A DNA stretch of 64,000 bases from Labrenzia sp. 011. Lineage in GTDB: Bacteria > Pseudomonadota > Alphaproteobacteria > Rhizobiales > Stappiaceae. The notes under the pieces were generated by a model, which saw only the letters and a list, made by a program, of their open reading frames with translations, was not told where the DNA came from and made no database searches. The stretch lies in NCBI RefSeq assembly GCF_003075075.1, contig NZ_QCYM01000011.1, forward strand, positions 62,001 to 126,000, in the 5' to 3' direction. Both the position numbers and the translations under genes were made by a program. Shown piece by piece: positions 8,712-17,571 of this stretch (the stretch's first letter is position 1; each line of letters opens with the position of its first letter).

Positions 8712-9653
8712 ATGACCCGATCCGACATCAAGGCGGCGCTGGCCGCCGGCCATGCGGCCGCCATGGCGGTCGACGGCGGCCAAAATGCCGACTACATCCC
8801 CTTCCTCGCCTCCGTTCCTTCCGACCTTCTGGGGATTGCAGTTGTGACGGCCTCGGGCGAGACCCACACCATGGGCGATGCCGGCTACGGCTTCGCCATC
8901 GAGTCCATTTCGAAGGTTTTCACGCTTGCGCTGGTGCTGGAAAGGATCGGTGCGGAGGCCGTGCGTGAGAAGATCGGCGCCGATCCGACAGGACTGCCGT
9001 TCAATTCCGTGATGGCGCTTGAATTGCATAACGGCAAGCCCCTGTCGCCGCTGGTGAATGCGGGGGCCATCGCGTCGGCGAGCCTGGCGCCCGGCGACAG
9101 CGCGGATGCCAGCTGGGACGCGATTCTCGACATGCAGAGCCGCTTCGCAGGGCGGCCGATCCAGTTGAGTGCGACGGTGAACAAGTCCGAGCAGGAGACG
9201 AATTTCCACAACCGGGCCATAGCCTGGCTGCTCTATAGTGCCGGCTCCTGCTTCTGCGATCCGGTCAAGGCGGTCGACGTCTATACGCGCCAGTGCTCGA
9301 CCCTGGTCACGGCGGAAGACCTGGCGGTGATGGGAGCGACCCTGGCCGCAGGCGGCGTCAATCCGCGGACCGGCGAACAGGTGATCAAGCCGGAGCACAC
9401 GGCTCCGATCCTGGCCGAGATGATGATGGAGGGGCTCTACACGGCCTCCGGAGACTGGGCCTATACGGTGGGTCTTCCGGCGAAAAGCGGCGTCGGCGGC
9501 GGCATCATGGCCGTGGTCCCGGGCGTGATGGGGATTGCCGCATTCTCTCCGCCGCTCGACACGGCAGGCAACAGCGTTCGCGGTCAGGCGGCGGTCGCGG
9601 CGGTCGCCAAGTCGCTTGGCTACAATCTCTTTACGAATCCGCTTCAGGCCTGA
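8712..9653 (+). CDS. glsA: Glutaminase A
   Basis: Serine-dependent beta-lactamase-fold glutaminase (313 residues) hydrolysing L-glutamine to glutamate and ammonia. The SxxK catalytic pair is S65-I-S-K68 in ESISKVF. The start is the ATG following AAAAAGG (MTRSDIKAALAAGH); the frame extends upstream only through the stem-loop. In acid resistance the released ammonia neutralises protons and the glutamate feeds GadB, so its position after gadBC makes functional sense. E. coli YbaS and Brucella GlsA play this role. Confidence 0.95.
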   Translation: MTRSDIKAALAAGHAAAMAVDGGQNADYIPFLASVPSDLLGIAVVTASGETHTMGDAGYGFAIESISKVFTLALVLERIGAEAVREKIGADPTGLPFNSVMALELHNGKPLSPLVNAGAIASASLAPGDSADASWDAILDMQSRFAGRPIQLSATVNKSEQETNFHNRAIAWLLYSAGSCFCDPVKAVDVYTRQCSTLVTAEDLAVMGATLAAGGVNPRTGEQVIKPEHTAPILAEMMMEGLYTASGDWAYTVGLPAKSGVGGGIMAVVPGVMGIAAFSPPLDTAGNSVRGQAAVAAVAKSLGYNLFTNPLQA

Positions 9654-9674
9654 AGACACCTCCCGGTGGCGCCG

Positions 9675-9693
9675 GACCGGATCCGCTCCGGTC
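9675..9693. other. Inverted repeat after glsA
   Basis: GACCGGA and TCCGGTC form a perfect 7-bp stem that extends further with a bulge, 22 bases after the glsA stop. There is no U-run. The 212 bases between glsA and mscS hold no gene; the hairpin may reduce readthrough into mscS. Confidence 0.4.
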
Positions 9694-9865
9694 GGCGTGC
9701 CCTGGGATGAGGGCCGCGGTGCCCTGACGCGCCCGCCCCCGGCTCCCTCGCTTGCGTCCTCCCGACTGCCGTGGAGACGGTTCGGCGGGCGGCATCCGGA
9801 GCCGTTCTCTCCTTGCTCCACGCTGCCCGCATCGCGGCTGCGCGTCACGGCAACAGGTTGATATC

Positions 9866-10861
9866 ATGACGGTTTACTGGATAAACGCAGCCATCTTCCT
9901 TGTTCTTGTTTCCATCGTGCTGTCATGCCTGTTTGTCATGCGGCGAAGGAGCGGTCTGTCGAGAAGCATAACAATACATTTCATCTATGTTGTCGCCATG
10001 TCTGGGGCATTGCTGACCGTCAACAGAACGATCGACAGACTGCTTCATGCCTATGATATCACGACGATAAAGCCCGAAATAATTGACAATCTGACCTTCG
10101 CGGCAATCGGCCTGACGGCCATGGAGCGGTTGTTCCGGCTGATCAACCGCCTGACCTACCAACAGGTGAAGAAAGGCAGTGACCGGACGTCGGCGACAAG
10201 TGTCGCACGGGTCATCAAGCTGGCGATCGTCCTGTCTCTCGTGCTTCTGTTCGGCGAGCATCTGGGACTGAGCCTGTCCGGCCTCCTCGCGTTCGGAGGC
10301 TTTGGCGGCATCGCCATCGGCATCGCAGGCAGAGACGTCCTCAGCAACGTGTTCACCGGCGTCATGCTCTATTTTGACCGCCCCTTCAGGCTTGGCGACT
10401 GGATCAGGTCTCCGGACCGCGATATCGAAGGCACGGTGGAGGAGATCGGTTGGCGAATGACCAGAATCACCACGTTCGACAATCGCCCCCTTTACGTGCC
10501 GAATTCGCTTTTCTCCTCGATCAGTGTCGAGAACCCCGGCCAGATGTCGAACAGGCGCATCACCACCTCAATCAATCTGCGCTACGAGGATGCCGGCAAG
10601 GTCAATGCAATCGTCGCGGACATACGCGCCATGCTGCGTGCGAACCGGAATATCGACCTGACGCAGGACCTGCTCGTCTACTTCAACGAGTTCGGCGATT
10701 ACTCGATAAACATCATGGTGTATTGTTTCACGAAGACCACGAAATGGGCCGAATGGCTGGAGGTCCAGCAGGATGTCTATCTGAAGGTCATCGAGATCGT
10801 TCACGCCAACGATGCCGATTTCGCCAATCCGGAACAGCTGATTTCTCTCAAGAAGTGCTGA
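9866..10861 (+). CDS. MscS-family mechanosensitive channel
   Basis: A 331-residue small-conductance mechanosensitive channel. It has N-terminal transmembrane helices (about residues 5-30, 38-60, 65-85, 110-130), then the Gly/Ala-rich pore helix within [20 protein letters not shown] and the MscS beta-domain containing the YVPNSLFSS segment typical of the family. The start is the ATG in [11 protein letters not shown]. It is downstream of glsA in the same direction. It could relieve turgor from GABA or glutamate accumulation; this link is inference. Confidence 0.88.
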   Translation: MTVYWINAAIFLVLVSIVLSCLFVMRRRSGLSRSITIHFIYVVAMSGALLTVNRTIDRLLHAYDITTIKPEIIDNLTFAAIGLTAMERLFRLINRLTYQQVKKGSDRTSATSVARVIKLAIVLSLVLLFGEHLGLSLSGLLAFGGFGGIAIGIAGRDVLSNVFTGVMLYFDRPFRLGDWIRSPDRDIEGTVEEIGWRMTRITTFDNRPLYVPNSLFSSISVENPGQMSNRRITTSINLRYEDAGKVNAIVADIRAMLRANRNIDLTQDLLVYFNEFGDYSINIMVYCFTKTTKWAEWLEVQQDVYLKVIEIVHANDADFANPEQLISLKKC

Positions 10862-11053
10862 CGGATCGGGTCGATGGCAGGCCTGTTCGCGTTCGTTTGA
10901 CGCGAGCCGGACAGCCGGCATGAGGGGCGCGCCGGACGTTGACGTGCACGTCTCGAGAATAACCGGCGCACCGCATTGGCAAGGAAGACCTGACGGCCTA
11001 TAGATTTTATCAGCGCGTGAAATCGGATCTGAAAAATACGAAAAGGGAGCAGG

Positions 11054-11833
11054 ATGAAGGGCATCATCTCAAAGCTGCTGATTGCGGCAGGCCTTGCAGC
11101 CGGCTCCTGGTCAGCTGCGGATGCGGAGGATATTTCCGGTGGAAGCCCGCCGTCTTTTCAGTCTGATCATGGCTGGAAATTCAGTGCGGATGTCTATGGA
11201 TGGCTCCCCCAGATCGATCTTGAAACCGCCAGGGGAGACAAGATGGAGCTGCCGCTCTGGCAGATCCTGCAGAATCTTAACTTTACGGCAATGGCCGGTC
11301 TAACGGCGCAGAACGGAAGATGGACGGGGTTTTCGGACTTCATTTACATGAATCTCCAGGGAACCCGTACCTCCACGGCCAATATCATCGGCCGGCCGGT
11401 GGAGACCGGTGTCGGTGTCAAGATGCAGGCGTTCATCAACACCACGGCTGTCGGGTATTCCTTCCTGCAGACCGACAACACCGAACTCAAGGCGTTTGCC
11501 GGTACGCGCTATCTCTGGCTCGAGTCCGACCTCAGTTTCAACATCGGGCGGGTCGGTGGCGAGGTCGTCGGTCAGGGGCATGTCTGGGACGGCATTGTCG
11601 GCCTTCGGGGTCAGACGAATTTCGCCGACCGGTATTTTGTCACTTATTATGGCGACATCGGCACCGGACAAAGCGACCTGACCTGGCAGGCGCTCGGTGG
11701 CCTCGGCTACCGCTTCGACAGGTTCGATGCGGTCGTGGGGTGGCGCTATCTGGACTGGAATTTTTCCGATACCGCCAAAATGGACGATCTGACCGTCAAT
11801 GGCCCCTTCGCGGGCATCAAGGTTCATTTCTGA
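11054..11833 (+). CDS. Secreted beta-rich (outer-membrane-like) protein
   Basis: A 259-residue protein with an N-terminal signal peptide (about residues 1-25, ending SAADAE). The mature part alternates aromatic and polar residues like a small outer-membrane beta-barrel (FSDFIYMNLQG, ATRYLWLE-type and YRFDRFDAVVGWRYLDWNF stretches) and ends in Phe, as many barrels do. A GGAGCAGG site precedes the ATG. No family is recognised with certainty. It follows mscS after 192 gene-free bases and may belong to the same envelope/acid-stress group. Confidence 0.72.
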   Translation: MKGIISKLLIAAGLAAGSWSAADAEDISGGSPPSFQSDHGWKFSADVYGWLPQIDLETARGDKMELPLWQILQNLNFTAMAGLTAQNGRWTGFSDFIYMNLQGTRTSTANIIGRPVETGVGVKMQAFINTTAVGYSFLQTDNTELKAFAGTRYLWLESDLSFNIGRVGGEVVGQGHVWDGIVGLRGQTNFADRYFVTYYGDIGTGQSDLTWQALGGLGYRFDRFDAVVGWRYLDWNFSDTAKMDDLTVNGPFAGIKVHF

Positions 11834-11908
11834 GGGGATTTGACAACGCAGTGGCGGTCCGGACTTCCGGCGGCAGGCCGTGCCTTTGCTGTTTCAATCC
11901 TGATGCGG

Positions 11909-12508
11909 TCAGCCGCCGTTCCCCAGCTCCTCCACCTCCTGCGCCATGTTTTCGGCCAGATCCTTCAGGCCGGCGGGGTCGCCGCCGAGATGCGCTTCCA
12001 CTCTGAGGGCGGTGATATTGGCCTGGTACCGGCGGGCAAGGCGATCGGGATTGGCGTCGGGAGGGAGCTCGCCGTTGTCCCGGGCCTGGCGGAAGAAGCC
12101 GGCGAATTCGTCGCGCAGGGCCTCGAAATAGATCTGGGCCCTGTCGGAAATCGCACCGTCGTCGGCGGTGGTGTCCAGAAGGGTCTTGACGATCATGCAG
12201 GCGCGGCCGTGAGGCGGAGCGCCGGTCGTGTCGCCGTAGCTTCGCAGATGATCCGCCAGAGCGCCCAGAACGGTGGCGGCGCCGGCCATCTGGTCGCGCA
12301 AGGCCTGGCGGCTGCCGAGGAAATAGCGTTCCAGGCTTGCCAGGTAGAGCGCCTCCTTGCTCTTGAACGCGGCATAGATGCTGCCAGGCTTCATGGCCAG
12401 CGCAGCTTCCAGATCCTTCAGGGAGGTGGCGTGATAGCCCTTGCGCCAGAACAGGTCCTGTGCCGCGTCCAGCGCCTTTTCGCGGTCATAGGGTTGAGCT
12501 CGTGTCAT
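11909..12508 (-). CDS. TetR-family transcriptional regulator
   Basis: A 199-residue repressor with an N-terminal TetR helix-turn-helix (DAAQDLFWRKGYHATSLKDL, then AALAMKPGSIYAAFKSKEAL) and a variable helical ligand domain with a TetR_C-like FFRQARDNGELPPDAN segment. It is divergent from the AhpD-like gene and shares the 190-base gap holding two near-identical operators, so autoregulation and control of the neighbour are likely. Confidence 0.92.
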   Translation of the reverse strand: MTRAQPYDREKALDAAQDLFWRKGYHATSLKDLEAALAMKPGSIYAAFKSKEALYLASLERYFLGSRQALRDQMAGAATVLGALADHLRSYGDTTGAPPHGRACMIVKTLLDTTADDGAISDRAQIYFEALRDEFAGFFRQARDNGELPPDANPDRLARRYQANITALRVEAHLGGDPAGLKDLAENMAQEVEELGNGG

Positions 12509-12570
12509 GGGTAAAAAATAGGATCTTCCGTCCGGATTGTCTTGTCTCGAAATCGTGGTTTCGGCTCACA

Positions 12571-12588
12571 TTTGAGTGAATGCTCAAA
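12571..12588. promoter_or_regulatory. TetR-type operator 1
   Basis: TTTGAGTGAATGCTCAAA, an 18-bp palindrome-like site with TTTGAG/CTCAAA arms, between the TetR gene and the AhpD-like gene. It matches operator 2 at most positions. Confidence 0.65.
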
Positions 12589-12594
12589 TAATCG

Positions 12595-12612
12595 ATTGAG
12601 CAATCGCTCAAA
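12595..12612. promoter_or_regulatory. TetR-type operator 2
   Basis: ATTGAGCAATCGCTCAAA, with perfect TTGAGC/GCTCAA arms and a 4-bp spacer. Its centre is 24 bp from the centre of operator 1, so two dimers could sit close to the same helical face. The TTGAG-N6-CTCAA form is common among TetR operators. Confidence 0.68.
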
Positions 12613-12698
12613 GTTACCTATCTGCTGATCGCAAGCCCGGCCGTCGCCGGACAATGTCACGGGCGCCTCCCAGGGCCAACCTCAAAGGATCGACACAG

Positions 12699-13262
12699 AT
12701 GACCGACTTCACGCTTTACGACGAGACCAATGCTCCGGAAGACTCGCGGCCGCTGCTGGCCAAATCCAAGGCTGCCTACGGCATGGTGCCGGGCCTTCAC
12801 GCGGTGATGGCCGAGGCGCCGGGCCTGCTGGAAGCCTATCAGCGCGTGCATGAACTGTTCGCGAATTCCAGCTTCGACAAGGATGAGCTGACCGTGGTCT
12901 GGCAGACCGTGAACGTGGAAAATGCCTGTCACTACTGCGTTCCGGCGCATACGGGCATTGCCAAGAGCATGAACGTGGACGACGCTATCACGGATGCGCT
13001 GCGCAATGAAACGGCGTTGCCGACGCCGCGCCTGGAAGCGCTGCGTGATTTCACCCTGAAACTGGTGCGCCAACAGGGCAACCTGTCGGACGCGGACGTG
13101 CAGGCCTTCCTTGATGCCGGTTTCACCCAGCGCAACATTCTGGAAGTGATCCTGGGCTACAGCCAGAAGATCATGTCCAACTACACCAACCACATCGCGC
13201 ATACGCCGGTAGATGCGCCTTTCCGGAAATTTGCCTGGGAACCTGCCGACAAGGCCGCCTGA
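12699..13262 (+). CDS. AhpD-like carboxymuconolactone decarboxylase family protein
   Basis: A 187-residue protein of the CMD/AhpD superfamily with the redox motif CHYCVPAHT (C77, C80, H84), which in AhpD-type proteins supports disulfide reductase or peroxidase chemistry. The start is the ATG giving MTDFTLYDET, preceded by AAAGGA. The two adjacent TetR operators suggest induction by a small molecule, possibly an electrophile or oxidant (inference). Confidence 0.88.
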   Translation: MTDFTLYDETNAPEDSRPLLAKSKAAYGMVPGLHAVMAEAPGLLEAYQRVHELFANSSFDKDELTVVWQTVNVENACHYCVPAHTGIAKSMNVDDAITDALRNETALPTPRLEALRDFTLKLVRQQGNLSDADVQAFLDAGFTQRNILEVILGYSQKIMSNYTNHIAHTPVDAPFRKFAWEPADKAA

Positions 13263-13400
13263 TCGTCTGGTGTTCCGGGGCGGCCTTGTCGCTGCCCTGG
13301 AACGTCCGCCAAACCGGACAGATGCTGTCGGGTGCGGCGGAAGGGACCCGATGACCGCACGTGTCGCCGTCCGGGGGCTGGCCCAGGTTTCCCGAGGGCC

Positions 13401-14966
13401 CTAATTCCAGAACTTCGGGGTTTCCCGCGTGGCGTCCCAGTAGCCCCTGGCGTGCCGCCACATGGTCTGGCACTGGCATTCGTGCCAGCCGATTACGAAG
13501 CCGACAGCCTGATGAACAGCCCCGGCCTGCGGTCCGGAGGGGGGGCAGGTCTGGGGCAGCTTTTCCGCCATGGCCACGTCGTTCAGATAGCCGAAAATAT
13601 CCTGCAGTTTCTTCATCCGCTTGAGGAACGGCCTGACCTTGTCGCGCGGATAGAGGCAGCCGAAGAATTCGATGCCGTAACGCATCTTCTTCATCGCCTT
13701 GCGCATTTCATGGCGTTCGGCAACGGACAGTTTTTCCAGCCGCTTGCCGTATTTGAGAACCTTCTTCCACTGCCGGGCGAGGGCCTTGTCGGCAAAGTCT
13801 CCGACCGGCTGCGCCAGTTGCGCCGTCTGGTCGAAATTCTCGGGGTCCAGCCAGCCCCGGCCTTCCGTGTAGGCGGCCAGATCCAGCAGAAAGCCGTTTA
13901 CCTCGGCGGACTTCAGATGGTTCTGCAGGACGCGGCGGGTATCCTGGCCCCGGGTTGCTTTCAGGTGTTCCAGAAGTGCGTCGAAGGACAGGCTTTCCGG
14001 CGCCCTGGCTGCCAGAGGAGAGACGATTTCGTCGATCAGCACGTCAAGGTCCCGCAGGGCGCCGGCTTTGGCGGCAATCCCGCGCGCCATCGCGTCCAGG
14101 GGCCGCAAGGTCGCCGGATTGAGGACCGGTTTGAAGAGCCGGAAGGCGCTGCGCAGCCGCCGCAAGCCGATCCGAAGCTGGTGCGGCCCTTCCGGGTCGT
14201 TGGAGGCCAGCACCACCAGCCGGTTTTCGGCAATCTGGGTCAGGCAGGAGCGCAGGATATCGCGAAATGCGAGCTCGGTGCCGATCCCCGAGGGAAGGTC
14301 GACGGGCGCGGCAAAACAGGCGGTCGTTTCCGCCGCCGCAAGGCCTTCGGCGAACCGGTAGCCCCGTTCGGCCTTGCTGAAGGGGGAAAACCGGAAGGGA
14401 ATGTCTCCGAGAAGCGCCTTGGCCGCTTCGAAGAGCGCCTGACCCGGACCGGATTTCAGCTCCATCTCCAGCTCGGTCAGCGGCTGGCTGCCGCTGCCGG
14501 CGAGAATATTGCCGCTGTCGAGGGCCAGTTCGATGCAGGCTCCGTCGCTTTCGCGGGTGAGCTGGCGGGTTGTCCGTTTCATCACCGTTTCGAAGCATTC
14601 GCCCAGAGAGGCATCGCCAATGGTGTCCGCCAGTTTTTTCCTGACGTCGGGATCCTCGATGACGGAAAAATCCAGTGCCCGGCCGCTGACCGGATGCTCG
14701 GCTTCCACGGCCGTGGACAGTCCGGCCATCACACCGGTGCCGATCTTCACCGTCTGCACCCAGCTGCGGCCGGTCTTGCGTACCCGCAGGGAAATCTTCG
14801 CCTTGCGCAGCGCCTGGTCCGGGGTGTCGAAATAGATCGACTGCAACGTCCTGGTCACCGCGCGTCCCGCGGTGAAGCCTTCGATGGAGCCTGCGCGTTT
14901 CAACGCGTCCTGGGCCATCGGATCCAGTTCGAGCTTGAGCTCGATTTCTCGTCCTGATTTGCTCAT
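13401..14966 (-). CDS. CYTH and CHAD domain protein
   Basis: A 521-residue two-domain protein. The N-terminal CYTH domain (about residues 1-205) carries the ExExK signature as E7-I-E9-L-K11 and may hydrolyse inorganic triphosphate, like E. coli YgiF. The C-terminal CHAD domain (about 215-500) is helical with conserved His/Arg/Lys (HQLRIGLRRLRSAFRLF; EMRKAMKKMRYGIEFFG) that bind polyphosphate. Its stop is just after the convergent AhpD-like gene. It is probably cytoplasmic. Confidence 0.9.
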   Translation of the reverse strand: MSKSGREIELKLELDPMAQDALKRAGSIEGFTAGRAVTRTLQSIYFDTPDQALRKAKISLRVRKTGRSWVQTVKIGTGVMAGLSTAVEAEHPVSGRALDFSVIEDPDVRKKLADTIGDASLGECFETVMKRTTRQLTRESDGACIELALDSGNILAGSGSQPLTELEMELKSGPGQALFEAAKALLGDIPFRFSPFSKAERGYRFAEGLAAAETTACFAAPVDLPSGIGTELAFRDILRSCLTQIAENRLVVLASNDPEGPHQLRIGLRRLRSAFRLFKPVLNPATLRPLDAMARGIAAKAGALRDLDVLIDEIVSPLAARAPESLSFDALLEHLKATRGQDTRRVLQNHLKSAEVNGFLLDLAAYTEGRGWLDPENFDQTAQLAQPVGDFADKALARQWKKVLKYGKRLEKLSVAERHEMRKAMKKMRYGIEFFGCLYPRDKVRPFLKRMKKLQDIFGYLNDVAMAEKLPQTCPPSGPQAGAVHQAVGFVIGWHECQCQTMWRHARGYWDATRETPKFWN

Positions 14967-15002
14967 CCGGAATTTCTAGCCAAGCGGGAAGAACTTGTCC
15001 AG

Positions 15003-15027
15003 AAAAAGCGCACAATTTGCGCTTTTG
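15003..15027 (-). terminator. Rho-independent terminator after cupin gene
   Basis: Stem AAAAGCGCA/TGCGCTTTT with a 5-base loop. On the minus strand it ends in a T-run, 60 bases past the cupin gene stop. The A/T-rich base lets it act in both directions. Confidence 0.6.
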
Positions 15028-15086
15028 TTCGCCACCTAAAGATTGCGGCCCCAATTTCGCAGCCGTGTTCCCGGTGAACCGGAAGG

Positions 15087-15617
15087 TCAGTTGAAAATGT
15101 TGCGCTGGATCTTGTTGAGCAACCGGCACAGCTTGTGAAGATAGGACGGGACGGGCTTCTGGTTGAAGGCAATCTTGCGGACATAGGACGGAACCTCCCA
15201 GTCTGCGGCGGAGCCGTCCGGGAACGACAGGGTCGCACCGGGCACCGCGTGATAGCGCACGCCGTTGTCGTCGGTGATGAACGCTTCACCTTCCAGGATA
15301 AGGATGGTTTCGTCGTAAAAATACTGCCAGCGGAACTTTCCCGAGGTGCAGGACCAGTGATCGACAAATGTCCAGTCGTCGCCGAACCGGGAAAGATTGG
15401 CGCAGCGCGCCTGCGGATCGCCTTCCAGGATCCAGTCAGGCTCGATGGGAGATGGCTTGAGGGCATCCTTGTTCAGAAAGGAAAAAGTGAACAGGGCGGT
15501 GTCCGGCACGGCGGAGATGTCCTGCGTCACGGGGGCCGGCTCTCCCGCCAGTGTCAACTCCGTAAGACGCGCTGCCGTGGCCGTTCTGGCGGTCATCGTT
15601 TTGTCGCGGAATACCAT
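15087..15617 (-). CDS. Cupin-domain protein (DUF861/EutQ-like)
   Basis: A 176-residue protein with a single cupin fold: WQYFYDETILILEGEAFITD and AVPGATLSFPDGSAADWEVP resemble the two cupin motifs, and the E and D positions fit the (S)-ureidoglycine-aminohydrolase/EutQ-like DUF861 family. The C-terminal tail beyond the cupin (about 40 residues) is rich in Lys, Arg and Leu. The start is the ATG with AAAGGG upstream. The ligand is unknown. Confidence 0.75.
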   Translation of the reverse strand: MVFRDKTMTARTATAARLTELTLAGEPAPVTQDISAVPDTALFTFSFLNKDALKPSPIEPDWILEGDPQARCANLSRFGDDWTFVDHWSCTSGKFRWQYFYDETILILEGEAFITDDNGVRYHAVPGATLSFPDGSAADWEVPSYVRKIAFNQKPVPSYLHKLCRLLNKIQRNIFN

Positions 15618-15888
15618 GGTCTGCCCTTTCCTCCATCACCCGTCCAATCTAGGAAACGGCATTTGACGGAGTCTTAAACCATCGGGACTTCTGATCGCCT
15701 ATTGGTGGAAACTGCAAATTGTATCGACTCATGGTAAATATCGGGTTTTCTCAACCGCTAAAACTGTCGGGATCGCTGCCTGCGAAGCGGCCGGAAAAGC
15801 GGCTCGGCAGGATCCCCGGCGCCCGGTGACCACCGAACCGCTTGCATCGCTCAAATGCCCATGATAGGCACCCTTCCCGGTGCCGGTC

Positions 15889-15973
15889 GCCCCTCTGGCG
15901 GAACTGGTAGACGCGCGGGATTCAAAATCCCGTTCCTTCGGGAGTGCCGGTTCGATTCCGGCGGGGGGCACCA
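15889..15973 (+). tRNA. tRNA-Leu (anticodon CAA)
   Basis: An 85-nt type II tRNA. The acceptor stem GCCCCTC pairs with GGGGGGC (one wobble). The anticodon stem CGGGA/TCCCG holds loop TTCAAAA with anticodon CAA. There is a long variable arm (GTTCCTTCGGGAGT region) and a T-arm GCCGG-TTCGATT-CCGGC. The terminal CCA is encoded (15971-15973). Confidence 0.96.
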
Positions 15974-16215
15974 GTTTTCACCTTTATCTTCTTTTCTTCC
16001 GATGAATTCATGAGCTCGAGGCTCCTGGCAGCGCACAAGCGGGTCCCGTCCTGAAGCGCACGAAACGCGCCGGGCCGGAACGGCATTGTCGGCGGCGGCT
16101 ACGCCATTTTCCTGTAAACGGCGCAGGGCTTTCCCCCGCAAGTCCAGCCTTGCAAATTTTTGCGTATTATTGCTAGGGTTTCCCGAGTGGGGAGACACAG
16201 GACAAGTGGTGGCAG

Positions 16216-17568
16216 ATGGAGGGAGGATCAGGCGAACGAAGCAATCCGCTTGCCGCCGCAAGAATTCTTGTCGTTGATGACGAACCCGGCATGCGGCACT
16301 TCCTGGTCAAGACACTGCAACCGATCTGCCGGCATGTGGACGAGGCGCAGGACGTTCGTTCCGCCGAAGCCCTTCTGTCGTCTCATCAGTATGACGTGAT
16401 GATTCTCGACAACATCATGCCGGGACAGAAGGGGCTCGAATGGCTGCAGGACCAGCGGGAGATCGGCGGCTTCACCGACACGATCCTGATCACGGCCTAT
16501 GCCGATCTTCAGACGGCCATAGACGCCATGCGGGCCGGTGCGTCGGATTTCCTGATCAAGCCCTTCCGCTCCAACCAGGTTCTGAACGCGATACGCAAGT
16601 GCCTCGAGCTTTCCCGGCTGAAGCGCGAGAACTCTCTTCTCCGGCGCGAGCTGGATACCGTGGCAAGCGGCAATCGCCGCCGGGAACTGGTCGGAAAGTC
16701 CAGCGCGATTGTCGAAGTGCGGCGTCTGCTGGAACGGGTCGCGCCACTGACCACGCCCGTCCTGATTACCGGACCGTCCGGATCCGGAAAAGAGGTTGCG
16801 GCACGGCATATCCATAGTCATTCCGGACGCGGCGAGGCGCCCTTCGTGCCGATCCAGTGCGGTGCGATCCAGGCGGAGATGATCCAGTCCGAGTTGTTCG
16901 GCCATGGCGCAGGCGCCTTTCCGGGGGCGCAGTCCGGACGGGAAGGGCTGCTGGCCCAGGCCTCCGGCGGCACCGTCTTTCTCGATGACGTGAGCGAGTT
17001 GAACGCAAGCGCGCAGACAGCCTTTCTGCGCGTGCTGGAGGACGGCGTGATCCGGCCCCTGGGGACGGGGCGTGACGTGCAGCTCGATCTTCGCTTCGTC
17101 ATTGCGTCGACGAAATCGCTGCAGGCGGAGGTCGAAGCGGGAAGGTTCCGCGAAGACCTGCTGTTTCGCGCCAATGTGGTCGAGCTGGAGATGCCGCCGC
17201 TGAAAGATCGCGGCACCGATGTGCTGGAGCTGGCAGACCTGTTCCAGGCCGAAATCTCGGTGGCATTGAACCTGCCAAAGGTGGAAATGTCCGCCGCCGC
17301 GCGCTCTGCCATGCTGCGCTACGACTGGCCGGGAAATATCCGGGAACTGCACAATTTCATCGAGCGGGCGCTGATCTTCGGGCGCTTTCCCCTGGAAACC
17401 CTGGGCAAGGTCGTCTCTGCCGATGAAATCGCGCCACTGGAGGATACCGAAAAGCGCGAGATCCTGCTGGCTCTCGAGGCCCTGGGAGGGAACCGCTCGG
17501 AAGCCGCGCGGCGTCTGGGCGTGTCGCGCAAGACCATCGACCGGAAATGCGCGGCCTGGGGTCTGTAG
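16216..17568 (+). CDS. NtrC-like response regulator with altered GAFTGA loop
   Basis: A 450-residue response regulator: REC domain (residues 17-130, phospho-acceptor D65 in MILDNIMPG), AAA+ domain (about 155-390) with Walker A GPSGSGKE and Walker B GGTVFLDD, and a Fis-type helix-turn-helix at the C-terminus (NRSEAARRLGVSRKTIDRK). The sigma-54 contact loop reads GAFPGA instead of GAFTGA, and the usual H-E-K-G preceding it is H-G-A-G, so sigma-54 activation is doubtful. It is three bases from the kinase gene, forming one two-component operon. Confidence 0.92.
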   Translation: MEGGSGERSNPLAAARILVVDDEPGMRHFLVKTLQPICRHVDEAQDVRSAEALLSSHQYDVMILDNIMPGQKGLEWLQDQREIGGFTDTILITAYADLQTAIDAMRAGASDFLIKPFRSNQVLNAIRKCLELSRLKRENSLLRRELDTVASGNRRRELVGKSSAIVEVRRLLERVAPLTTPVLITGPSGSGKEVAARHIHSHSGRGEAPFVPIQCGAIQAEMIQSELFGHGAGAFPGAQSGREGLLAQASGGTVFLDDVSELNASAQTAFLRVLEDGVIRPLGTGRDVQLDLRFVIASTKSLQAEVEAGRFREDLLFRANVVELEMPPLKDRGTDVLELADLFQAEISVALNLPKVEMSAAARSAMLRYDWPGNIRELHNFIERALIFGRFPLETLGKVVSADEIAPLEDTEKREILLALEALGGNRSEAARRLGVSRKTIDRKCAAWGL

Positions 17569-17571
17569 CTC

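Noticed and set aside
15729-16261. Open frames overlapping the tRNA-Leu gene on the minus strand
   Set aside because: They are antisense to the tRNA and give the well-known spurious peptide pattern (PPAGIEPALPKERDFESRAS) seen at tRNA-Leu genes.
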